Positions 33,570-40,538 of a DNA stretch of 42,118 nt are shown one piece after another. Every line of letters begins with the position of its first letter. The first letter of the stretch is position 1. The notes under the pieces are model-generated. The model worked only from the letters and a program-made list of their open reading frames with translations. It was not told the origin of the DNA and searched no databases. Position numbers and translations under genes: made by a program. Origin of the DNA: Candidatus Omnitrophota bacterium (GTDB lineage: Bacteria > Omnitrophota > Gorgyraeia > Duberdicusellales > 4484-171); NCBI GenBank assembly GCA_021735445.1, contig JAIPHA010000011.1, forward strand, positions 1-42,118, read 5' to 3'.

Positions 33570-34430
33570 TCAGTCGATACCTTTAATAAAACTTCTGACA
33601 ATTTGTAAAAATAAATCAGGCTTTTCCAGATGATGGGTATGGGATGAATTAGGCAGTACTGCCATCGAAGCGTTTTTAAAGGCCATCTGATAATCTTTAA
33701 CTGTTTTTACTCCAGCCTCATCGTAATCCCCGCAGGTAAGCAAAACCGGTTGCTTAATTTTGTTTAGTTGAGCTAATAAATCATAATTTTTAAGAGTTCC
33801 GGTGATTGTAAACTCACTTGGCCCCCACATAGTCAAATAAACATCCATATTTAACCGGGAAAAAGCATCTTTTAAATATTTAGGCCAAGGCCTAAGGCGG
33901 CATACATGTTTTTGATAATAAGCGATCATCGCTGACTCATATTTTTTGCCATAATCTTTTTTTATTTCTGCTTCTTCAATTATTTTTCTTAAGCCAGGAG
34001 CCAAATTGGCAATATTTTCTCGTTGGTCAGCGTGCCAACGGCGGCTGCTCAGGTAAGGGCCGGAAAGAATAAGCCCTTTTATCCCTTTCGGCTTCTTTTC
34101 TAAAAGATAAGAACAGGTAAGCATCGTGCCCCAGGAAAACCCCATTAGATACGTTTCTTTTAAGCCTAATTTTTTCCTAACCTGAACAAGTTCCTCTATA
34201 TAGTTTGTGACTGAATAATAAGATTTATCAGCAGCTCTATCACTTCTTCCGCAACCTAGCTGGTCATAAAAATAAACCGGACGCTCGTTAGAAAGGTTTT
34301 TAACCACCTCAGGCATTGATAAAAACCCCGGCCCCCCGTGCAATACTAATAACGGTACACCCTTTTTCTTTTCTCCGTAAACCGAATACCAAATTTTTCC
34401 ATTTTTTGTGTTAATAATACTCTTTTTCAT
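33570..34430 (-). CDS. Proline iminopeptidase-family alpha/beta hydrolase
   Basis: Cytoplasmic hydrolase of peptidase family S33, which removes N-terminal proline or other residues from peptides. HGGPG (oxyanion hole), 'VYFYDQLGCGRSDR', and the nucleophile elbow GFSWGTM mark the family. A late acid ('TCGDYDEAGV') and His in NSSHTHHLEKP complete the triad. 286 residues is normal. No secretion signal. No ribosome-binding site of note. Substrate could be peptides or another small amide. Confidence 0.85.
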   Translation of the reverse strand: MKKSIINTKNGKIWYSVYGEKKKGVPLLVLHGGPGFLSMPEVVKNLSNERPVYFYDQLGCGRSDRAADKSYYSVTNYIEELVQVRKKLGLKETYLMGFSWGTMLTCSYLLEKKPKGIKGLILSGPYLSSRRWHADQRENIANLAPGLRKIIEEAEIKKDYGKKYESAMIAYYQKHVCRLRPWPKYLKDAFSRLNMDVYLTMWGPSEFTITGTLKNYDLLAQLNKIKQPVLLTCGDYDEAGVKTVKDYQMAFKNASMAVLPNSSHTHHLEKPDLFLQIVRSFIKGID

Positions 34431-34578
34431 AATTTTTTACCCAGATTCTGCCATTTTTTAATAAGTTCTATTTTTTATTTTTATAAACCCTGCCATGATT
34501 GTAACCAGTTTATATTTATTTACAATTTTCCCATCTTAGAACAGATAGCTCTGAACAAAAGTAGTCTCTCTTTTTCTG
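34431..34578. other. Gene-free stretch
   Basis: AT-rich sequence upstream of the hydrolase gene with no clear ORF, promoter or RNA fold. A perfect palindrome GCTAAT-T-ATTAGC spans 34578-34590 at its right edge, overlapping the end of the candidate small ORF. Confidence 0.4.
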
Positions 34579-34728
34579 CTAATTATTAGCTGTAATTTTA
34601 AAAGGTAATCCAATTTTTGCAAGCAATTTTATCACACTTAGCCAGATAGCATCGGGATAATCATATTTTTGATTTAATTTATCAACTAAATAAGAAATTA
34701 CCTCATCTAAATCAAAGGTGTATCTCAA
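34579..34728 (-). CDS. Possible 49-residue ORF coupled to the upstream membrane-protein gene
   Basis: A TTG overlaps the TGA stop of the 34725-35468 gene (TTGA) and opens a 49-codon frame ending in TAG at 34579-34581. It begins MRYTFDLDEVISYL, continues with an amphipathic pattern, then YDYPDAIWLSV, and ends KITANN. Composition looks protein-like (balanced acids, lysines, a Trp, Pro at turn positions), but there is no ribosome-binding site beyond coupling. It may be real or a decayed gene tail. Confidence 0.3.
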   Translation of the reverse strand: MRYTFDLDEVISYLVDKLNQKYDYPDAIWLSVIKLLAKIGLPFKITANN

Positions 34729-35468
34729 TCAATTACTACTGAGGCAGATTTGTCAAAAGGATTTGTGCGAATTGCCAAAGAAAAAAGATAAGGATAACTT
34801 TCTTTTAAGTGTTCAATATAATCAATCCATTCGCCAATCAAGTTTTGATAAGACCTTTTGACATCTTTAGCCAAATGCTCTAAATCTGTCTGGGGTAGTT
34901 TGGCAAAGTTGTCTCTTTTGGATAATTCTTCTGCCAAATGAAAAACAGCCCAAAGAGTATCAGTAAAGGAGTCGTGTTCCAATAAATTAGGATTCTCTAA
35001 TAAGTTAACCAAAAAGGTGCGCTTTGTAACTAAAATATCCCGTAATTTTTCTAAGCCGGCTCTGTTTACATCGATATCACACTCATAGCGGTATAAATAT
35101 TTTTTGAGACGAATAAATTCTTTATTAGCCCACTCGTCGCTAACTACCAAGTGGTCAGAAATATCTTTGACTTTTTTATCAAAAGCGGAAATTTGTTTTA
35201 ATAAATTTGTGCCTACTTCACTAAAAAAAACGCCAATTACCATATTTAACTTTTTAATTAATATTTGCTTTTCACGATGAATAAGCAGCCGGTGAATAAT
35301 CAAAGTTACCAGAAGAACTTCTAAAAAAACAAAACCAATATCTCCAATCAGATAAATAAAGATATGATGGACATCTCTGAAAACAAGATAATGGATAAAA
35401 TAGACTAAAGCCGATAAAAAAATCAACCCTAAACCTAAAAACAACTGCCATTTCCATCTACTTTTCAT
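34725..35468 (-). CDS. Two-helix membrane protein, conserved hypothetical
   Basis: 247 residues: two N-terminal transmembrane helices (about 8-28 and 36-60), then a soluble helical domain (about 70-235) ending in a conserved-looking tail 'ESYPYLFSLAIRTNPFDKSASVVI' (two runs). Similar proteins, with an ALR-x-NPF tail, occur in diverse bacteria without assigned function. It overlaps the nuclease gene by 11 bp, so the two are co-translated; a shared role is possible but not demonstrated. Confidence 0.75.
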   Translation of the reverse strand: MKSRWKWQLFLGLGLIFLSALVYFIHYLVFRDVHHIFIYLIGDIGFVFLEVLLVTLIIHRLLIHREKQILIKKLNMVIGVFFSEVGTNLLKQISAFDKKVKDISDHLVVSDEWANKEFIRLKKYLYRYECDIDVNRAGLEKLRDILVTKRTFLVNLLENPNLLEHDSFTDTLWAVFHLAEELSKRDNFAKLPQTDLEHLAKDVKRSYQNLIGEWIDYIEHLKESYPYLFSLAIRTNPFDKSASVVID

Positions 35469-36240
35469 TTTTATTCCTCTCTGGCTTTTGACTTAAAGCG
35501 CCCACACTATCTCGATACAAGCAAAAGTCGCAGTCTTTGCTGGCCTCAGGGATTATGCCGCTGTTTAAGCAGTTGTGTATCTGAAATAAAGTATCTTCTA
35601 CCCAGCTATCATCACCTTGATAAGGAATCAGGGTAAGGTCGAATTCGAGTTTTCCGTCAAACTTATCTAGATCTGTCCTACCGTTACAATAAACAAAGTA
35701 GCCGGTATCAGAAACCTGATCCAGGTTCTGCCGCAATAGCCACTGATAAATTTCCATCTGTCTCTTGTAGGCATCTTGCCAGTCTTTGTTTAAAGCGATA
35801 ATTTCTTCATTTTTGCTGGTAGATTTATAGTCGACTACGATGTATTCACCTTTGGAGTTCTGCCAAAGGTCATCGATTGCCCCGGTGATTACTAAATTAG
35901 TTTTTTGGTGGTGATAAGTTACCCCTTTAAAATTAATTCGCCATTCTTCAAGCTTAGGGTGTTCTACTGGTTGGGCATCAATATTGTATTGTTTGATCAA
36001 GGGATGATCTTCTTTGCTTCTGCGGAGGATATCAAATTCTTTCTTCAGCAGAGTGTCTACGGCAGAATTTAAGGCAAAAGGAAACCCGGGTGGCCGGCCC
36101 ACCCCCAGTCTTCTGTCGATATAAAAACATCTCGGGCACTGGATAAAAAGTTCAATCCGGCTCCGGCTCAGCCGAAAAGGCTCTCTGCTGCCTGGTTTGT
36201 AAATATTTCTAGTTCGTTTGCCTTTATAGTATTGTGACAT
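35458..36240 (-). CDS. PD-(D/E)XK nuclease, RecB/Cas4-like, with cysteine pairs
   Basis: Catalytic core: LSRSRIELFIQCPRCFYIDR (helix with Tyr/Cys), Asp123/Asp124 in ITGAIDDLW, Asp137-X-Lys139 in VVDYKS, and Gln161 (RQMEIYQWLL). Cysteines Cys35, Cys38, Cys237 and Cys240 (DCDFCLYR) could ligate an Fe-S cluster as in Cas4/AddB. 260 residues. There is no CRISPR array or cas gene in the window, so a repair or other DNA-processing role is more likely. It overlaps the downstream membrane-protein gene. Confidence 0.8.
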   Translation of the reverse strand: MSQYYKGKRTRNIYKPGSREPFRLSRSRIELFIQCPRCFYIDRRLGVGRPPGFPFALNSAVDTLLKKEFDILRRSKEDHPLIKQYNIDAQPVEHPKLEEWRINFKGVTYHHQKTNLVITGAIDDLWQNSKGEYIVVDYKSTSKNEEIIALNKDWQDAYKRQMEIYQWLLRQNLDQVSDTGYFVYCNGRTDLDKFDGKLEFDLTLIPYQGDDSWVEDTLFQIHNCLNSGIIPEASKDCDFCLYRDSVGALSQKPERNKNEK

Positions 36241-36272
36241 AGGCCTTATTTAAGCAATGAGCTGTTTTTTGA

Positions 36273-37202
36273 TTATAATTTATCAACTATCTGATACAAA
36301 ATTCCTGCGGCGATCTCCACCTGAGGAAACATAAATCTGCGCGCAGAAATAGTTATCTCAGTTTTGTCGTCACTAATTTGTCTCAGCGCAAGCGCTACCC
36401 TGGCTCCTTCAATAGTAGCTTTAATCGCTCCGCCGGAAGGGTCCTCTTTAGTAATCTGCCCCTTGTTTTTCATTACTTCAAGGCTTATTTTATACAAATC
36501 TTTAAAATTAAGATCAACAACATTCTGGACATGGTCTTTTCCGATAAATTTAGTTGCCACCACAATTGGTAAAACTGTAAAGCCTGTTGCCAGGGTGGCT
36601 CCGTAAATAGCAGCATTTTCTATAGCAGCTGCTTTCATTGGCTCAGTAAGTACAAGAAAAATTAATTGCCGTGCAGTAGGAATCCCCTTGTAGCTTTTCT
36701 GCCTGTTTATATTATGGACTCTCACTTTTGGCGGGTTATCCGTTGTATAGTCTTTGGTAATGATTCTACCGATGCTTAAATTAAAAAGATCTATTTTTAC
36801 CGGAGCCGGCGGCGGGCCCTCTGGCTCTTGGGCAATTTTTAATGAATCTACACTGAGCTTGCCTTCTTTATTTGTGGTAAGTATCATTTCTTTTAATTCA
36901 ACTTCTACAAGCAATAGGTGCGGCTTCCGTTTAAGGAAACTGCCAAAATCATAGATAATTTTTATTTTAGGGCAAGACACCAGAATGCCTTCCGGATAGC
37001 CACTGGGATTATAAATTTTTAATCCGGATATATCTACAGTCGAGCTAAAAATATTTAAGGAAAAATTATCGATATCTACCGGCGCTCCAATAGCTTTCGA
37101 GGCGGATTTTGTTGCGATAGACTTAATGATTAAGTCTTTAGAAAGCAGAATTCCTCCTAAAAAAAACACGACTATTCCTGCTATTATAAAAAGTCTTTTC
37201 AT
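36273..37202 (-). CDS. AsmA-like envelope protein with DUF3568-like C-terminal domain
   Basis: One N-terminal membrane helix (about 3-22) is followed by an AsmA/DUF748-type beta-rich repeat ('APVDIDNFSLNIFSSTVDISGLKIYNP', in pieces, and 'VEVELKEMIL', 'LSIGRI'), then a proline stretch (EGPPPAPVK). After about 215 the sequence changes to a DUF3568-like domain: 'GAIKATIEGARVALALRQ', 'DKTEITISARRF'. This two-part layout looks like a fusion. 309 residues; periplasmic. Possibly lipid or envelope transport, but the function is unknown. Confidence 0.65.
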   Translation of the reverse strand: MKRLFIIAGIVVFFLGGILLSKDLIIKSIATKSASKAIGAPVDIDNFSLNIFSSTVDISGLKIYNPSGYPEGILVSCPKIKIIYDFGSFLKRKPHLLLVEVELKEMILTTNKEGKLSVDSLKIAQEPEGPPPAPVKIDLFNLSIGRIITKDYTTDNPPKVRVHNINRQKSYKGIPTARQLIFLVLTEPMKAAAIENAAIYGATLATGFTVLPIVVATKFIGKDHVQNVVDLNFKDLYKISLEVMKNKGQITKEDPSGGAIKATIEGARVALALRQISDDKTEITISARRFMFPQVEIAAGILYQIVDKL

Positions 37203-37237
37203 TATCCTTACCTTCTATTTGATTTGCAAATAATTAA

Positions 37238-37744
37238 TTATAACTTCCTGCTATCATAGGCCCAATTAAGGACAGCTTGGCGTTGCCTGGGCCGGCAGCT
37301 AAGGTCGCCTTTTTTACAATTTTTTTTAATTTGCGCGATATGCCTTTTAATAGCTTTCTGCCTTTTTATCTGCCGCCTGTCTTCTTCCGGAATCCGCCTC
37401 CCCCTGTAATAGCGGCAATACCACTGGAACCATCCCCTGGGGTCGTCTTTGTAAATCCAACCCTTTTCTCTCCAGACAGAAAGCGGCTGGCTGGCATTTA
37501 CGCCAAAATAGTTTAGCTGTGGGTCGTGTTGTTTTGAACATAGCTTAGCTTTTTTATACCAGGATTTAGGAAATTCCTGCCGGCAATCAGTCATGTATTT
37601 GCCACCAAAGACTCCTAGCTCCAACATCTCTTTTGGAGTAACTTCCGGCTGAAATTGAGGATCAAAATTTCTTCCTATCGGTTCGGTCAAGTAGTAGGTA
37701 TAACCCTGCTGCATTTTATCATTAACTACAACTTTCTTTTTCAT
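37238..37744 (-). CDS. Conserved hypothetical protein, Trp/Tyr-rich basic
   Basis: 168 residues without signal or membrane segment. Strongly patterned stretches include YTYYLTEPIGRNFDPQFQP, PKEMLELGVFGGKYMTDC, PKSWY, SVWREKGWIYKDDPRGWFQW, and SCRPRQRQAVLNWAYDSRK. I recognise this as a widely scattered conserved family seen in bacteria and some eukaryotes, but no function is known to me. The Arg/Lys-rich centre would suit nucleic-acid contact. It overlaps the small lipoprotein gene by 4 bp. Confidence 0.8.
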   Translation of the reverse strand: MKKKVVVNDKMQQGYTYYLTEPIGRNFDPQFQPEVTPKEMLELGVFGGKYMTDCRQEFPKSWYKKAKLCSKQHDPQLNYFGVNASQPLSVWREKGWIYKDDPRGWFQWYCRYYRGRRIPEEDRRQIKRQKAIKRHIAQIKKNCKKGDLSCRPRQRQAVLNWAYDSRKL

Positions 37745-37968
37745 TTTTTTCCTAAGGAATAGAAGATGGCAAAGCCGATTAGGCTGATTAGAAACACCAG
37801 GCCGCCGCCAATAATCGCCCCATCGATAAGGGTCGCTGTCTGGCTATCCATCCCCCGCTCTTGTGCCATTAAGGCGGTTTCCGCCCGATCATAGCGTATC
37901 GGCGCCCGCGGCCCCACGCATCCTGTCAGCCAGAAAACGATTAAGATAAATAATACAATTTTTTTCAT
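37741..37968 (-). CDS. Small lipoprotein with one transmembrane segment
   Basis: 75 residues. The N-terminal signal ends in the lipobox LTGC (Cys17), giving a lipid-anchored mature protein of 59 residues. A second hydrophobic segment is near the C terminus (about 49-70, GGGLVFLISLIGFAIFYSL). No domain is recognised. Its stop overlaps the start of the next gene by 4 bp. Confidence 0.75.
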   Translation of the reverse strand: MKKIVLFILIVFWLTGCVGPRAPIRYDRAETALMAQERGMDSQTATLIDGAIIGGGLVFLISLIGFAIFYSLGKK

Positions 37969-38016
37969 ACCATTAGATAAACTATCTACTGATTGTGCAT
38001 ATCTCCTTACCCAGTA

Positions 38017-38045
38017 ATTTTATCGCTTTTTATTGGCCAAGACAA
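38017..38045 (-). promoter_or_regulatory. Candidate promoter of the lipoprotein gene
   Basis: TTGTCT (38040-38045), a 17-nt spacer and TAAAAT (38017-38022) on the minus strand, just downstream of the rrf2 stop codon. Confidence 0.45.
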
Positions 38046-38067
38046 GGGCCTTTTATTTTTTTAAAGG

Positions 38068-38469
38068 TTAGCTTTTTTCAATTATTGAAGCTATATTTAT
38101 TTTTTTTAATTTTACATAAACATCTTTTTCAATGTTATCTAGTTGCTTTTTTAACTTACAAGTATTAACCTGAGGACAAATTTTACCTTTAAAGGTGTGT
38201 TCAGTTAAAATAAATTTTCCCTGGAATACTTTGGTTACCTCAACTATTAATATCTTTTTAGCTGATTTTGCCAGCTTAAAACCGCCGCTTCTTCCCTTAA
38301 TTGAGAGAAGCAGGCCGGCTTGGGTTAAAGCTTGAAGAATTTTGCGCAAAAAAGGATAAGGCATATCTAGCTTTTTAGATAAATCGCGAACTGATACCAA
38401 GCCTTTGGCGGCAGCAATACAGCAAAGAGCCCTTATCGCATAATCTGAATCTCTGGTTATTAGTTTCAT
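38068..38469 (-). CDS. Rrf2 family transcriptional regulator
   Basis: 133-residue winged-helix regulator of the IscR/NsrR/RsrR family. N-terminal 'RDSDYAIRALCCIAAAKGLVSVRDLSKKLDMPYPFLRKILQAL' (two runs) is the HTH; the wing is IKGRSGGFKLAK. Fe-S ligand candidates are Cys98 and Cys104 (KICPQVNTCKL). The position of the first IscR ligand (Cys92) is Thr here, with His91 next to it, so cluster ligation would be non-classical. It is the last gene after rubrerythrin and desulfoferrodoxin and probably regulates that operon, including itself, as an oxidative-stress or Fe-S sensor. Confidence 0.88.
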   Translation of the reverse strand: MKLITRDSDYAIRALCCIAAAKGLVSVRDLSKKLDMPYPFLRKILQALTQAGLLLSIKGRSGGFKLAKSAKKILIVEVTKVFQGKFILTEHTFKGKICPQVNTCKLKKQLDNIEKDVYVKLKKINIASIIEKS

Positions 38470-38479
38470 CTAATAATTG

Positions 38480-38854
38480 TTAGCTTTTCCAGAGCATATG
38501 GACATTACAAAATTCTCTGGCCTGTTCTACCTGATCAGCTTTTATGGGAAAAAGAGCCTGCGGTTTATCGCCGGGTTTAAGTTCAGCCCGATAAACCTTA
38601 TCCTTGCTCAAAACTTCGATGAAGGCAATGTAGTGTTTTTCTTCCATAGGATGCGCGGTGCTTCCTACTTTAACTAAGATGCCGTTATCGGCTTCTTCAA
38701 TTACGGGGACGTGTTTTTCTAAACCCTGATCTTTTGTTTTAGCTTCCAGTTTTTCCATATCTTGGCCGCAACAAACAAGAGAAGGCGCCCCGGCATAAAG
38801 AAGCTCAACCACATTTCCACAAATTTTGCAATAATACAAATCTCTTAGCTGCAT
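38480..38854 (-). CDS. dfx: Desulfoferrodoxin (2Fe superoxide reductase)
   Basis: Reduces superoxide to peroxide without producing oxygen. Centre I (desulforedoxin) is CKIC plus CC (YYCKICGNVVELL, LVCCGQDM). Centre II holds His in KHVPVIE, two His in STAHPMEEKHYIAFIEV, and Cys-X-X-His in FCNVHMLWKS. 124 residues is the complete type. A strong ribosome-binding site AAAGGAGG is present. The rubrerythrin upstream can remove the peroxide formed, so the two act in series. Confidence 0.95.
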   Translation of the reverse strand: MQLRDLYYCKICGNVVELLYAGAPSLVCCGQDMEKLEAKTKDQGLEKHVPVIEEADNGILVKVGSTAHPMEEKHYIAFIEVLSKDKVYRAELKPGDKPQALFPIKADQVEQAREFCNVHMLWKS

Positions 38855-38905
38855 TTTTCCTCCTTTGATAATAATGTTTATAAAGTTTAAAAACGTAAGG
38901 GCAGT

Positions 38906-38989
38906 TTAACGTCTTGCCCAGGACAAGCTACAACAGCCTTCTGAACAGTGCGCAACCGGGCGCAGCATATACCTAATAGTAATATTCAT
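38906..38989 (-). CDS. 27-residue Cys-containing ORF between rubrerythrin and desulfoferrodoxin
   Basis: ATG (38987-38989) follows a strong ribosome-binding site GGAGG (38995-38999) with a 5-nt gap. The frame runs to TAA at 38906-38908. The peptide starts MNITIRYMLRPVAHC, then has EGCC (Cys15, Cys19, Cys20), and ends SWARR. It is basic and has no membrane segment. A thiol cluster in a redox-stress operon suggests a metal- or redox-binding micropeptide. Strong signals for initiation support it; no homologue is known to me, and chance cannot be excluded. Confidence 0.45.
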   Translation of the reverse strand: MNITIRYMLRPVAHCSEGCCSLSWARR

Positions 38990-39010
38990 GCCTACCTCCT
39001 TTTTTATTAT

Positions 39011-39049
39011 TAACCGCTGGCAGCTCAGGTAGCCGCCGAAAGCCGGTTA
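39011..39049 (-). terminator. GC-rich hairpin after rubrerythrin
   Basis: TAACCG (39011-39016) pairs with CGGTTA (39044-39049), with inner GGC/GCC pairing. It begins just downstream of the rubrerythrin stop codon. No long T run follows it on the minus strand, so it is better seen as a processing or partial-attenuation site than as a full terminator. Confidence 0.35.
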
Positions 39050-39052
39050 GGT

Positions 39053-39553
39053 TTATTTAATTTCTGAAAACCTACTAGCCGGAACTCCGCATACCGGACA
39101 TGCCTGGGGAGCTTCCCCTTCGACTGTGTTTCCACAAACAGAACATACATAAATAGATGTTGGCGAAAGGTCTTGGCCGGATTGTACCGATTCAAGCGCC
39201 TTTGAATACAAGTTGTGATGAATCTCCTCTACAGCCAAGGCGTTTTTAAAAGAAAACTCAGCCGGCTTATTGCCTTCTTCTTTGGCTTGAGCCAAAAATT
39301 TTGGATACATCTCTTTAAACTCTTCACTCTCGCCGGCAATAGCGACCGCAAGATTCTCGCCGGTTGATCTAACCCCGTCCATCGCCTTCAAATGCGCATC
39401 GGCGTGTACAGCTTCGGCTTCAGCGGCTGCCCGGAAGAGTTTTGCAACCTGAGCCAGGCCATCTTCTTCTGCCTTTTTAGCAAAGGCTAAATACTTACGA
39501 TTTGCCTGGCTTTCTCCGGCAAATGCTTCAGTTAAGTTTTCCCGTGTCGGCAT
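39053..39553 (-). CDS. rbr: Rubrerythrin
   Basis: Di-iron NADH-linked peroxidase of anaerobes. The ferritin-like bundle holds the ligands in 'AFAGESQANRKY' (Glu14), 'AAEAEAVHADAH' and the second pair 'AIAGESEEFKEMYP' and 'AVEEIHHNLY'. The C-terminal rubredoxin domain has CSVC and CPVC (about 134-152). 166 residues is typical. AAAGGAGG lies before the ATG. It leads the operon rbr, a small ORF, dfx, rrf2, and its promoter contains a perfect operator-like inverted repeat. Confidence 0.95.
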   Translation of the reverse strand: MPTRENLTEAFAGESQANRKYLAFAKKAEEDGLAQVAKLFRAAAEAEAVHADAHLKAMDGVRSTGENLAVAIAGESEEFKEMYPKFLAQAKEEGNKPAEFSFKNALAVEEIHHNLYSKALESVQSGQDLSPTSIYVCSVCGNTVEGEAPQACPVCGVPASRFSEIK

Positions 39554-39605
39554 GATTTACCTCCTTTTTTAAATGCGTTTATTCAAGCTAGTTATCATCT
39601 AGATA

Positions 39606-39634
39606 ATGATACCTTAATTGTATCAATTTGTCAA
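39606..39634 (-). promoter_or_regulatory. Rubrerythrin operon promoter with an operator inside the spacer
   Basis: TTGACA (39629-39634, perfect -35), a 17-nt spacer and TATCAT (39606-39611) on the minus strand. The perfect inverted repeat TGATAC-N7-GTATCA (39607-39625) fills the spacer and overlaps the -10, so a bound protein would block RNA polymerase. The adjacent GATAATGAT on the plus strand also resembles a Fur/PerR box. The Rrf2 protein of the same operon, or a PerR/Fur protein, is the likely ligand (inference). Confidence 0.7.
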
Positions 39635-39653
39635 GAAAAACATTTCTTTTGCT

Positions 39654-39682
39654 CTACTGTCCACACCGGGTGTGGACAGTAG
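39654..39682. repeat. Perfect 29-bp palindrome (dispersed repeat copy 1)
   Basis: CTACTGTCCACACC is followed by one G and its exact reverse complement (14+1+14). It lies between the divergent rubrerythrin and nitroreductase promoters, so it is not a simple terminator. Related copies are at 40508-40522 and 41744-41766. Confidence 0.85.
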
Positions 39683-39729
39683 ATTTAGTGAAATCTTCAG
39701 GATAAAGGCCTTTCAAGATTATTATTTTT

Positions 39730-39756
39730 TTGACAAAACTATTATTTTGATATAAT
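39730..39756 (+). promoter_or_regulatory. Candidate promoter of the nitroreductase gene
   Basis: Perfect TTGACA (39730-39735) and perfect TATAAT (39751-39756) with a short 15-nt spacer; TGA before the -10 (TGATATAAT) gives an extended -10 that could make up for the spacing. Confidence 0.6.
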
Positions 39757-39796
39757 AGGATTAAAATGTTTATAAGAAATAAAATCCAACTCTTAG

Positions 39797-40486
39797 ATGA
39801 ATAAAAACATAGTCCTTGTTTTAGTAATATTGGGAATTATTAGCTGGCAACAAAATACCCATTCGATAGAGATGCAATACAAAAAAACCATTCAATTGCC
39901 AGAACCAGAGCATGCAGGTGGTCTTTCTGTAGAAGAAGCTATCTTTAACCGGCAATCAAGAAGGTCTTTTAAAGATGCGCCGCTGAAGTTACCAGAAATT
40001 TCTCAAATTCTTTGGGCTGCCGGAGGGAAAAATGTTGATACCATTACCGGCCCCAGCCGCACTTTTCCTTCTGCCGGCGGAATTTATCCCCAAAAATTTT
40101 ATCTTTCTGCAAACAATATAAGAGGCTTAGGTCAGGGAATTTATCGTTACAGCTGGCGTGAGCATCAACTTATTCTAATTAAGAAAGGCAATTATAGTGA
40201 AAAATTATCTGCTGCAGCTCTGGGCCAACAAGTGGTCGCGCAAGCACCAGCAACCATTATAATTACTGCTCTCTATGAAAAAACTGCTCAAAAATATGGA
40301 CAACGCGGAGAGAAATATGTGTTAATTGATACCGGTTTTGCTGGAGAAAATATATATCTACAATCAGAAAGTTTAGGGTTAGCAACAGTAGCGATAGGAG
40401 CTTTTTCTGAACAAGAAGTCTCTAAAATTCTGGATTTAGAAACAACTCAAGCCCCTCTCTTAATCATGCCCCTCGGGAAAAAATAA
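39797..40486 (+). CDS. Exported SagB-type nitroreductase/dehydrogenase
   Basis: FMN-dependent oxidoreductase domain of the SagB subgroup: RQSRRSFKDAPLKLPEISQILWAAGG (two runs, about 52-77), FPSAGGIYPQKFYL, a mid-domain 'QQVVAQAPATIII', and the late 'AGENIYLQSESLGLATVAIGAF'. 229 residues. The N terminus has a hydrophobic stretch (about 4-19) that looks like a signal peptide or anchor, so it is likely membrane- or periplasm-located. No ribosome-binding site is seen before ATG 39797. A 12-codon leader ORF (from 39766) would overlap it. Substrate unknown; no peptide-maturation genes are nearby. Confidence 0.85.
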   Translation: MNKNIVLVLVILGIISWQQNTHSIEMQYKKTIQLPEPEHAGGLSVEEAIFNRQSRRSFKDAPLKLPEISQILWAAGGKNVDTITGPSRTFPSAGGIYPQKFYLSANNIRGLGQGIYRYSWREHQLILIKKGNYSEKLSAAALGQQVVAQAPATIIITALYEKTAQKYGQRGEKYVLIDTGFAGENIYLQSESLGLATVAIGAFSEQEVSKILDLETTQAPLLIMPLGKK

Positions 40487-40507
40487 CTTTTTATCAAAAA
40501 AGTTCTT

Positions 40508-40522
40508 CTGTCCACACCCGGT
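40508..40522. repeat. Partial palindrome (dispersed repeat copy 2)
   Basis: CTGTCCACACCCGGT matches the first 15 bases of copy 3 exactly and then diverges, so only half of the palindrome remains. It lies between the convergent nitroreductase and EFR1 genes. Confidence 0.7.
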
Positions 40523-40538
40523 AATGTATCTAGTCCAA

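Noticed and set aside
35458-36240. Cas4 as part of a CRISPR system
   Set aside because: No direct-repeat array and no other cas gene is present anywhere in the window; the protein is kept as a generic PD-(D/E)XK nuclease.
39654-39682. Palindrome as a rho-independent terminator
   Set aside because: It lies between two divergent promoters and has no adjacent T tract.
39766-39804. 12-codon leader ORF before the nitroreductase
   Set aside because: No ribosome-binding site and no repeated control codons; probably chance.
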